In this document: positions 56,598 to 64,000 of the stretch, one piece after another
How the letters are laid out: each line of letters opens with the position of its first letter
Numbering within the stretch: position 1 is the stretch's first letter
Source of the DNA: Diphasiastrum complanatum
Taxonomy: Eukaryota; Streptophyta; Lycopodiopsida; Lycopodiales; Lycopodiaceae
Length of the DNA: 64,000 bases
Assembly (NCBI GenBank): GCA_029204225.1
Contig: CM055098.1
Span: 55,250,282-55,314,281 of the forward strand
Reading direction: 5' to 3'
Notes under the pieces: model-generated
What the model saw: the letters and a program-made list of their open reading frames with translations, nothing else
Told to the model about the DNA's origin: nothing
Databases searched by the model: none
Translations under genes and position numbers: made by a program

Positions 56598-59500
56598 ATG
56601 ACCACTCCTCAGGGACCTGATCAACCCCCGGAGAGAGGCTTCGACGAACTTGAAACAGAAGCCTTGGCTTACAAAAAAGGGAAGGAACCCATGGAAGTGG
56701 AAGAACAGGAACAGTTCGCCGAAGAACTCGACGAACTGGTTACCAAGGAGCAGTTTCTCCAATTGGTAACAGAAGTGGATGAACTGAAGTTGGCATTAGC
56801 CAATTTCAAGTCCAGTGTGGACGACTCGTTCGCTGAACTCAAAAACTTGTTTTTGAGTTCCGCGAAAGGAAGCCTTCCCTCCACTTCTCAGTTATCCCCT
56901 TCTCCACTTCCATCAGTTTCGGGTGAGACTTTACGGTCTCACCCCAGTGTTTTTAAAGATTTAAAGCCTCCTACTTTTAATGGGGAAGAGAAGGATAGAA
57001 ATGCAGATATTCTACAAACCTTCCTCAGCAAATGGAAGAACATTCATGCTCTTAAACAGACCCCTGACCATTTGCAAGCAATTGAGGCCAGTCTTTCTTT
57101 AGGGCCTATGGCCTATAAGTGGTGGTTAAATCTCCAGGAGACTGGGCAGACTCCCCGGTCATGGAAAGCTTTTGAAGAAGCTTTCCTAAGAGAATTTCTA
57201 CCAGAGAATGAACTTGATAGAGCCTGGGAAGCCTGGGAAAGAACAGTAATGGACAAGTCCCTCATCCAATATATCTCGCAGTATCGAGAAGCAATTTTAA
57301 AGATTAAAAATATGGATGACTATCAAAAAATCAGGGGATTTGTCCGTGGCCTCAAAGATGAATATAAAGTAGAGGTCCAGAGAAACTCGCCTACTACCCT
57401 TGAGCAAGCTCTCAGATATGCTCAAATCTATGATGATTCAGTGGGTAGGAAGAGAGCGAGACAGCAACCACTTTCTGAGCAGCTTCCTCAGAAAGACTTT
57501 CAATTTAAAAAGAAATTTTTAAAAAGAAAGAAAGAAGATAAATTTAAAGGTGAAGCTCCTCAGAAACGCCCTTCACTCATACAGCCCTTAAAACCAGATG
57601 ATTTTGAGAAAGCCAAACAAGAACGTTTGTGCTTTGTGTGTATGGGCAAGGGACACACAGTCAGACAGTGTCCCAAGGGGCCTTTCACTAAAAAAGATAA
57701 AAAACAAGTTCATCTTGTTCAGACTGTATGTTTCCCCAGTGACTCGGCAGCTTCCGAGATCAAAGTGTATCATGAAGATCATGAACACTGTTGCCAGCTG
57801 ACCTCTGCAATGCTAGCGAGACCCTTCAGCTTTGGGCCGCATGACCTAGTACGTATGCATGGGAAAGTTGGTAACCAGTCAGTAAGAGTCATGGTTGATG
57901 ATGGGGCAACCCATAATTTCATCAACCACACCCTGGTTAAAAAGCTTAAACTACCAGAAGTACCTAGTCAGCATAGGTACATAGTTTCATTAGCTAAGGG
58001 TGAAGATAAAAAAATATGGGAAACTATGGTAAGTAAGTTAAATCTTGGTATTCAGGGGTACCAAGATCAAATAAACTTTCAGATAATGCACCTGGATCGA
58101 ACAGACATTGTTCTCGGGAGAGATTGGCTCTACAGTTTAGGACCTTCCCTCCACAGAAACTATCAGGAGAACACCCTCAGCTTTCAGTATAAAGGCCGAG
58201 AGATCCAGTTGCATGGGGAGCATGATGTTCCCAACAGCCCTATGGTCTGCAGTTCAGAGCTCTGTCAGCTAATCGGAGACGAAGACCATCAGGTATTCTT
58301 ATGTGACTTTCAGTTTATTCCTGAAGTTTCTATTTCCAGTTCTATTCAGCAGAAAATCAGTAAATTAGAAACTTTATTGTCTAAATTTAAAGATGTTTTT
58401 CCTGAAGATTTGCCACATGGTTTACCACCTAGCAGAGAGGTAGATCATGTAATAAACCTAGTACCAGGTACAGCACCTGTTTCTAAACCTCCGTATCGGG
58501 TCAGCCGAACAGAGGATGAAGAAATAACTAGGCAGTTAACAGACTATCTTGGGAAAGGCCAAATTCAGACCAGTAGTTCACCATGGGCCTCACCAGTCCT
58601 ATTGGTGAAAAAGAAGGAGGGGTCTATGCGTCTTTGCGTAGATTACAGAGCCCTCAATAAAGTCACAATTAAGAATAAATACCCTATGCCTCGGGCAGAC
58701 GAGTTGTTTGATCAACTCGACGGGGCTAAGTTTTTCAGCAAAATAGACCTCAGAACGGGATATCATCAAGTCCGTCTAAAATCGGAAGATGTCTCGAAAA
58801 CAGCTTTTAGGACTCGTCACGGTCATTATGAGTTTAAGGAGATGCCATTTGGGCTCACAAATGCTCCAGCTACCTTTATGACCTTGATGAACAGTGTCCT
58901 CAGACCATACTTGGGTAAGTTTGTAGTCGTATTTTTAGATGACATCCTCGTCTACAGCAAAACGAGGAAGGAGCATCTAAAACACCTCAGAAAGGTGTTT
59001 CGACTGCTCAGAAAGCATAAGCTTTATGCTAAACAATCCAAGTGTGAATTCTTCGTTGAAGAAGTAGCATATTTGGGTCACATTATCTCTTCAGATGGGA
59101 TTAAGATGGACCCAAATAAGGTTAAAGCCATACTCAGTTGGCTGAGACCTCAGAATATTTTGGAACTTCAAATCTTTCTTGGTCTGGCGGGATATTACAG
59201 ACGATTTGTCAAGGAATATGCTCAGATAGCAGTCCCTATGACAAATCTCCTTAAGGGGAAGGGAAAGGAGTTCATTTGGGAGTCCGCACAACAGGAGAGC
59301 TTTGATGCTCTCAAAACAGCCTTAGCTACAGCACCAGTTTTAAAGGTCGTCGACCCCAATCAGCCATTTGTGGTCGAAACAGATGCTAGCGACTTTGCAG
59401 TAGGTGCTGTGCTAACTCAGGGTGGACGACCAGTTGCGTTCGAGAGTAAAAAACTCGAGCCAGCACAGACTAGGTATAGTGCCTATAAAAAGGAACTCTT

Positions 59501-61355
59501 TTCTATAGTCCATGCCCTTAAGACTTGGAGGCATTATTTGTATGGTGCCAACTTTGAGGTCCTGACAGACCATGAGAGTCTCAGATACCTTTGCAATCAA
59601 CCTGAGCTTAGAGGTCGGAAAGCTCGTTGGGCAGAGTTGATGCAAGAGTTTGACATGTCTATCAGATATAGGCGTGGAAAATTCAATACAGTAGCAGATG
59701 CCCTTAGCAGAATGCCTATGATAAACGAGCTGAGTTTTACTCAGATTCGTAATGAGTTACTCGAGTCCTTGAGAGGGAAATGCCAGCATGATGCATTCTT
59801 CTCTATTATCTGGAACTCAGTCCAGAACAGACAGTTACAGACTCCAGAACCAGTTCCCGGGGCTGGTTCCAGTTCATCCAAGAATACGGCAGCTTCCGTT
59901 GAGGATGATGATGAGTCCGAGTATACGTCGTCAGATGACGTTGAGGATTCTGAGCCTGTATTACCCAAGCAAACCCCAGTGGTTGAGGGTCAGTTGACTC
60001 AAGGATTCAAATGGAAACAGTATTCCATTCAGGATGAGTACTTGCTCTATAGAGATAGAGTATGTGTCCCCAATTCAGAGGATTATAGGCAGCAGGTCCT
60101 ATATGAATGTCATGACAATCCTAGCGCGGGACACCCAGGCATACAGAAGACCTATGAGCTTCTTCGTAGGCAATTTTTCTGGCCCAGTATGAAAAGGGAC
60201 GTCCACCAGTATGTAACCAGTTGCCAGAAATGTCAAGTAAATAAAGCAGAGCGTTTAAAGGCAGGAGGGTTGTTGCATCCCTTAGAAATACCAGCTGGTA
60301 AATGGGAGAGTATCTCCATGGATTTTATAGTAGGCCTGCCTAAAACCCAAAAGGGTAATGACGCTATATGGGTCACAGTTGACCGTCTGACCAAAATGGC
60401 TCATTTTATTCCGACCAAAACAACCGTTAGAGCTCCAGAGTTAGCGAGGTTGTTTGTAGACGGGCTATTTAAATTGTACGGTCTACCTTCCGGCATAGTC
60501 AGCGACCGGGACAGTAAGTTTACTGGAAATTTTTGGAAGGCAGTATTCCATCATCTCCATACTAAACTTAATATGAGTACCACCGACCATCCACAGACGG
60601 ACGGTCAAACAGAAAGGGTAAATCAAGTGCTGGAGGATATGCTTCGTGCATACGTCAGCAAGAGGCAGACTAATTGGGAGGAGTATCTCTCGATATTAGA
60701 GTTTGCTTACAACAGTACCAAACATTCAGCTACGGGATACAGCCCATTTATGCTGATGTACGGTTTTCAGCCACGCTCACCCACAGCTGTAGGGTTTAAA
60801 CAAGAAAAAGTTGAAGCAGCCAGAAACTTTTTAGAAGACCTAAACCAGATGATAGAACATGCTAAGCGTAGCATTAGGCAGTCCCAGGATCGAGCCAGGC
60901 ATTATGCAGATCCACACAGACGGGATGTGCAGTTCTCCACTGGTGAGAAAGTCTACTTGAGAGTCCCAGTTGACTCTAAAACCCTCAAATCAGGAGTGTG
61001 TGCTAAGTTGTCTCCAAGGTATTGTGGTCCCTTTACCATCAGTAGGAGACTAGGCGAGGTCACCTATGAACTAGAACTCCCACACAGCAGTAAGGTTTTT
61101 CCAGTCTTTCATGTAAGTCAGTTACGAAAAGCCTTAACCAGATCAGACAATCTGGTAGGGGACAGTGTTCTAGTTCTCCCATTGGATCCTCAACAACCTC
61201 CACATGAACCAGAGGAGATTCTTGATAGTAGAGAGACGCAGACTCGTCATACTCTATACCGAGAATATCGGTTAAGTGGAATGATCAGCCTGTTGAGAAT
61301 GCCACTTGGAAAAGAGGCAGCGTCCTTCGCAAAATTTTTCCAGACTTTGTCTTAG
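56598..61355 (+). CDS. Gypsy gag-pol polyprotein, 1,585 codons, open
   Basis: Domains in order: gag (about residues 120-290; [19 protein letters not shown]), CCHC knuckle at 345-358 ([14 protein letters not shown]), and protease ([12 protein letters not shown]; catalytic Asp at about 434, with Asp instead of the usual Ser next to it). Reverse transcriptase has FLDD with Asp781/782, and RNase H has [11 protein letters not shown] with Asp near 929. An acidic linker follows at about 1085-1130 ([19 protein letters not shown]). Integrase has HHCC at about 1172-1210 and the triad Asp1242, Asp1303, Glu1339 in D-D35-E spacing. A chromodomain start lies near 1537 ([19 protein letters not shown]). After that the frame leaves the chromodomain: the typical VKW and ATW residues lie in another frame, so the last ~30 residues are altered by a single small indel near 61,265. 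All enzymatic motifs are otherwise intact. Confidence 0.95.
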   Translation: MTTPQGPDQPPERGFDELETEALAYKKGKEPMEVEEQEQFAEELDELVTKEQFLQLVTEVDELKLALANFKSSVDDSFAELKNLFLSSAKGSLPSTSQLSPSPLPSVSGETLRSHPSVFKDLKPPTFNGEEKDRNADILQTFLSKWKNIHALKQTPDHLQAIEASLSLGPMAYKWWLNLQETGQTPRSWKAFEEAFLREFLPENELDRAWEAWERTVMDKSLIQYISQYREAILKIKNMDDYQKIRGFVRGLKDEYKVEVQRNSPTTLEQALRYAQIYDDSVGRKRARQQPLSEQLPQKDFQFKKKFLKRKKEDKFKGEAPQKRPSLIQPLKPDDFEKAKQERLCFVCMGKGHTVRQCPKGPFTKKDKKQVHLVQTVCFPSDSAASEIKVYHEDHEHCCQLTSAMLARPFSFGPHDLVRMHGKVGNQSVRVMVDDGATHNFINHTLVKKLKLPEVPSQHRYIVSLAKGEDKKIWETMVSKLNLGIQGYQDQINFQIMHLDRTDIVLGRDWLYSLGPSLHRNYQENTLSFQYKGREIQLHGEHDVPNSPMVCSSELCQLIGDEDHQVFLCDFQFIPEVSISSSIQQKISKLETLLSKFKDVFPEDLPHGLPPSREVDHVINLVPGTAPVSKPPYRVSRTEDEEITRQLTDYLGKGQIQTSSSPWASPVLLVKKKEGSMRLCVDYRALNKVTIKNKYPMPRADELFDQLDGAKFFSKIDLRTGYHQVRLKSEDVSKTAFRTRHGHYEFKEMPFGLTNAPATFMTLMNSVLRPYLGKFVVVFLDDILVYSKTRKEHLKHLRKVFRLLRKHKLYAKQSKCEFFVEEVAYLGHIISSDGIKMDPNKVKAILSWLRPQNILELQIFLGLAGYYRRFVKEYAQIAVPMTNLLKGKGKEFIWESAQQESFDALKTALATAPVLKVVDPNQPFVVETDASDFAVGAVLTQGGRPVAFESKKLEPAQTRYSAYKKELFSIVHALKTWRHYLYGANFEVLTDHESLRYLCNQPELRGRKARWAELMQEFDMSIRYRRGKFNTVADALSRMPMINELSFTQIRNELLESLRGKCQHDAFFSIIWNSVQNRQLQTPEPVPGAGSSSSKNTAASVEDDDESEYTSSDDVEDSEPVLPKQTPVVEGQLTQGFKWKQYSIQDEYLLYRDRVCVPNSEDYRQQVLYECHDNPSAGHPGIQKTYELLRRQFFWPSMKRDVHQYVTSCQKCQVNKAERLKAGGLLHPLEIPAGKWESISMDFIVGLPKTQKGNDAIWVTVDRLTKMAHFIPTKTTVRAPELARLFVDGLFKLYGLPSGIVSDRDSKFTGNFWKAVFHHLHTKLNMSTTDHPQTDGQTERVNQVLEDMLRAYVSKRQTNWEEYLSILEFAYNSTKHSATGYSPFMLMYGFQPRSPTAVGFKQEKVEAARNFLEDLNQMIEHAKRSIRQSQDRARHYADPHRRDVQFSTGEKVYLRVPVDSKTLKSGVCAKLSPRYCGPFTISRRLGEVTYELELPHSSKVFPVFHVSQLRKALTRSDNLVGDSVLVLPLDPQQPPHEPEEILDSRETQTRHTLYREYRLSGMISLLRMPLGKEAASFAKFFQTLS

Positions 61356-61373
61356 AGGACCAAGACGGTTCTT

Positions 61374-61386
61374 AAGGGGGAGGGAG
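61374..61386 (+). other. Polypurine tract of the young gypsy
   Basis: AAGGGGGAGGGAG directly before the 3' LTR start TGTTACG. Confidence 0.9.
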
Positions 61387-61744
61387 TGTTACGAGCTCGT
61401 AACCAGTGCCGAACCCTAGAGAACACAGATAGGTCAGATACCACAGTCAGGGTCGTGTCCAGCGTACATGACCAACAGGGCAAGACAGTGTGAGTAGTGT
61501 GCCCCAGCACGGTCCATAGCCATGGCGGGCCTAACACAGCCTAGGGACCCTGTCAGCAGGATAGGGCCCCCAGTTGGGTCCCGACGTGCAGTCGGCCACG
61601 TCAGTGCCACATGGCCGACACTTGGCAGTAGCATGCTACCAGTCCTCACACTGGGCTAGGAGGGGCTTACTCTATATCAGGGAGTAGGCAAGGTTGGGTG
61701 GATCAGTTAGTGTTTGCCCTACTGTGGTGTTAGGATCTATTACA
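61387..61744 (+). repeat. 3' LTR of the young gypsy element
   Basis: 358 bp, identical to the 5' LTR except for one transition, and followed by the ACTAT target duplication and the continuation of the copia integrase. Confidence 0.97.
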
Positions 61745-63329
61745 ACTATGCCTTCTTGTTGTGGTGTATGTGGAGCGAAAACTTACCTCTTGATCACATT
61801 TTCCTTGCAAAAAGCATTGAACTCTCTAGAGGTGTACTCAACTCCCTTGTCCAATTTGAGCACCTCCATCCTCTTACCCGTCTAATTCTTAGCTAAAGCC
61901 TTGAACTGCTTGAGGTACTTGATAGCTTTAGATTTCTGTCTCAGAAAACAAACCCATTCCTTTCGTGCGAAGCCATCCACAAAAATCATGAAGTAGTATG
62001 CCCACTTGCAAATCTAGTTTGCATGAGACTACACAAATCTGAATGCACAAGTTCAAGTATTCCTTTGCCCTAGTAGGACTCTCCTTTGAGAATCTTTGTT
62101 TTTATTGTTTCCCCATAGCACAAGATTCACATAAATGAACACTAGGCTTGATGTTAGGAGGGATCATCATATTAAGCCTTTAAGCACTTGTAAGCTTTGA
62201 TAATTGAGATGGACATACCTTCTTTGCCACAACCTGTCATAGTTTGCATGCTTGGTTAATAAAGCTTGTTGAGTAGGAATGGTTGCATACAACTTGTAAA
62301 GTCCATCCTCATGCAATCCCTTGAATTGATCTTGTGATTGTGCTTCTTATCCTTCAACAAATATATCAATTCATCAAACTCAACTGTCATGTTTTGTTTG
62401 GTAATGGCTCCACACTTGTTGCCCATCACTTAACTCTTCAAAGGCATTGAACCCACTCCTATGAAGAGTCATATGCTTCGAGGCCCCATAATCAATGTAC
62501 CATCAACCATATGCAGATTGTCTAGCCAATGTGGAAGAGAATAACTCAAGTTGACTCTTGACTTGTGTCTCTCCCTTGTTGAGATCGACGTAATTTTCAT
62601 AAGCATATCAAAACTATAAGCACCACATCCGTGTCAATGACACTCTCTCCAATCTCTCCAAAAATAGCAATTTGTTCTTGACGGTCCTTGGCCTTCATAA
62701 AATGTTCATTTATTCAATCAAGTCCATTGTAAGATTGTGTGATTTGTTCTTCAAGTACATGACCCTTGATGATGAATACTAAAGGTCTTTTTTCTTTGAT
62801 CTTGCCACACTATGTGGCCCTACAAGCCCTTATCCAAGATCCAATTGGCACTACAATCTATTATCATTCTAGGTAGAAAGTGCACCCTACTAGAAGGTAA
62901 ATTGCTCCAAGAAGCTTCTAGCAATTTCACTCCAAAATCAGCAAATTATATATGAATGTCTTCCCCTTGAAGAGTGGTCTCAAATGGTGCTAACTGCACC
63001 CCAATTTGACCTATGTAGAAGATTTGCTTCCTCTCTCAAAATTGACAAGCTTGGAGAAGATCCCAATCTTCGATAAGACCATTTCTAAACTAGTTCTCTC
63101 CCTCACATGCCCACAGTTCTACAACTTGCTCTAATACCATGAAAAAATCAAAGGCCTAGCTATGGAGTATCTTAACCCCTAGAGAAGACACAAATCATAA
63201 AAGCTGGAGAGACCTAACTCAAAATGATGGAGAATGCTAAACATACAAAGGAATTGCTTAAGCTCCTCAACACATATGTTGGACTCCAAAAAGGTGATTG
63301 AATAGGTATTGGACTAGAGTGTGGAGGCT

Positions 63330-63955
63330 ATTTGAAAGCAACAATCAAGGGTTTGATAATGGCTCAGCATGATCAACAAGTAAGGCTAAATCACTTAGAG
63401 GAAGCAATATTTGACCAATTTGCATAAATCAAGAACATTATGAATCCAAGTTTCCAAAAGATAAAGAAAACCTTGGGAGAACTAAAACCTCATTCTACAC
63501 CGAAAGGTTGCTATACATGCTATACAAATGTTTCCCCTTGTTTTGCAGGTACACTAAAATTGTCCAAGGAGGAGCTAAAGTCTTTTCCTTCATTTGCCTT
63601 TGCCAAAGTTCCATGGCAAGGGTATTGCCAAGGAGGCAGATTGGACAGTTGGATATTGTATTTGATTCACAACAAAAAGGGGGTGAAAATAGCATTCTTT
63701 TTGCTACTCTTTAACTTATTCACAAGTTTGACATACAAATGGTGGTTAGCATGCATTTAAAAAAAAAGCTAAGTAAACTACCATTAGACAATACTTGGGT
63801 TATGTTCAAGGATGTGTTCTTAAATGAATTTGCAAATATGCATGATGCAACGGAAGCTTGGCCAAACTCATATATTGTCTGCAAGAGGGATTGCTCAATG
63901 AATATGGCACAAAACTGTAGGGATCATCTTGCCTTAATCCTCGGTTACAAATGAG
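63330..63955 (+). pseudogene. Gypsy gag remnant
   Basis: Across frame changes the plus strand reads MAQHDQQVRLNHLEEAIFDQF, FQKIKKTLGELK, then LTYKWWLACI and DNTWVMFKDVFLNEFAN. The order WW, TW-x-x-F, F-x-x-F matches the retrotransposon gag domain (compare YKWWLN...[14 protein letters not shown] in the intact element at 57.1 kb). The copy is broken by stops and has no visible LTR before the window ends. Confidence 0.5.
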
Positions 63956-64000
63956 TCATAACTATGCAAGTGATATTGGCTCTGTGGTTTGAAAAATGTG

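Larger units (their letters stand above)
55532..61744 (+). mobile_element. Young, full-length chromodomain-type Ty3/gypsy element
   Basis: 6,213 bp with 358-bp LTRs at both ends. I find one difference between them (a G/A within GTGCCACGTGG). The target duplication ACTAT lies at 55527-55531 and 61745-61749. Primer site TGGTATCAGAGCC (55,891) fits tRNA-iMet. The polypurine tract AAGGGGGAGGGAG ends at 61386. A single polyprotein frame of 1,585 codons fills the interior. It inserted into the integrase region of the older minus-strand copia, within the upstream intron of PPOX and antisense to that gene. One LTR difference in 358 means a very recent insertion. Confidence 0.97.
54116..63288 (-). mobile_element. 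Decayed copia element (minus), split by a young gypsy
   Basis: Candidate LTRs of about 150 bp lie at 63140-63288 (5') and 54116-54265 (3'). They share AAATCAAAGGCCTAGCTATG and GAAGACACAAA blocks and end ...TTTGATTTTNTCA. TGGTATTAGAGC (63,128-63,139) is the primer site. Reading down the minus strand one finds gag remnants (62.5-63.1 kb), protease (YGASKHMTLHRSGF, about 62.47 kb), pre-integrase (LWQRRYVHLNYQSLQ), and integrase (FMIFVDGFARKEWVCFL, LKLDKGVEYTSREF). The gypsy insertion comes next, then integrase again (NSFWAEAVYIVVFLLNRS), a linker (VWQNVVQEEYDSIMQNMWKL), an RT tail without the catalytic core, and RNase H (KHIEVDQHFIREKVHSGEI). Many stops. Short LTRs of this size are known in copia (for example Tos17). 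No target duplication was found. Confidence 0.7.

Noticed and set aside
1-64000. CRISPR arrays, rRNA, clear tRNA genes, bacterial operons
   Set aside because: None seen. All repeats are plant-type LTR, microsatellite or minisatellite repeats, and the genes have spliceosomal introns.

Overview
The window is nuclear DNA of a vascular plant with a large, repeat-rich genome. The evidence is a plastid-type protoporphyrinogen oxidase gene with canonical GT-AG introns, one of them about 13.3 kb, a three-exon h-type thioredoxin gene, a six-exon zinc-finger gene, and layer upon layer of Ty3/gypsy and Ty1/copia retrotransposons, most of them decayed. Very long, transposon-filled introns are typical of conifers and other gymnosperms and of some ferns. 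I cannot choose between these from the sequence alone.

Layout. 1-5.6 kb: 3' half of a decayed gypsy element (RNase H, integrase, an extra broken frame, polypurine tract, LTR) abutting a second LTR on the other strand that has a tRNA-Asp-like primer site. 5.6-7.9 kb: non-coding repeats, including a fold-back structure. 7.9-15.9 kb: a host gene for a 362-residue protein with two UBZ4-like zinc fingers (+). 16-20 kb: non-coding DNA with tandem duplications and a probable short DNA-transposon-like repeat. 20.08-20.88 kb: thioredoxin h gene (-), complete. 21-24 kb: promoter side and simple repeats. 24.2-31.7 kb: several broken copia pieces and one long decayed frame of unknown type, mostly on the minus strand, with one internally inverted copia fragment. 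32.9-51.8 kb: the last eight exons of protoporphyrinogen oxidase (-). The first exons must lie beyond the right edge.

The PPOX introns hold the best-preserved elements. In the 13.3-kb intron a gypsy-like element (40,826-50,387) carries gag, protease and a chromodomain-like tail, but about 2 kb of unfamiliar Trp/His/Phe-rich reading frame stands where reverse transcriptase, RNase H and integrase should be. A small copia element (40,837-44,720, perfect GGACT target duplication) is nested in its 5' LTR. That copia element also lacks pol and has an unrelated ~170-codon frame fused after the pre-integrase motif. Upstream of the visible PPOX exons, a relative of the same gypsy family lies on the minus strand (52.8-54.05 kb). 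Beside it is a minus-strand copia (54.1-63.3 kb), split in its integrase by a very young chromodomain-type gypsy (55,532-61,744, ACTAT duplication, one difference between 358-bp LTRs) with a 1,585-codon open polyprotein.

The two complete or nearly complete host genes (zinc-finger protein, thioredoxin) and the partial PPOX gene show no operon-like or functional linkage. They are ordinary nuclear genes separated by repeats. The most unusual content is the two pol-less elements with replacement frames, the tandem-repeat leader of the gypsy-like one, and the zinc-finger gene whose two fingers both carry Glu at the fourth ligand position.
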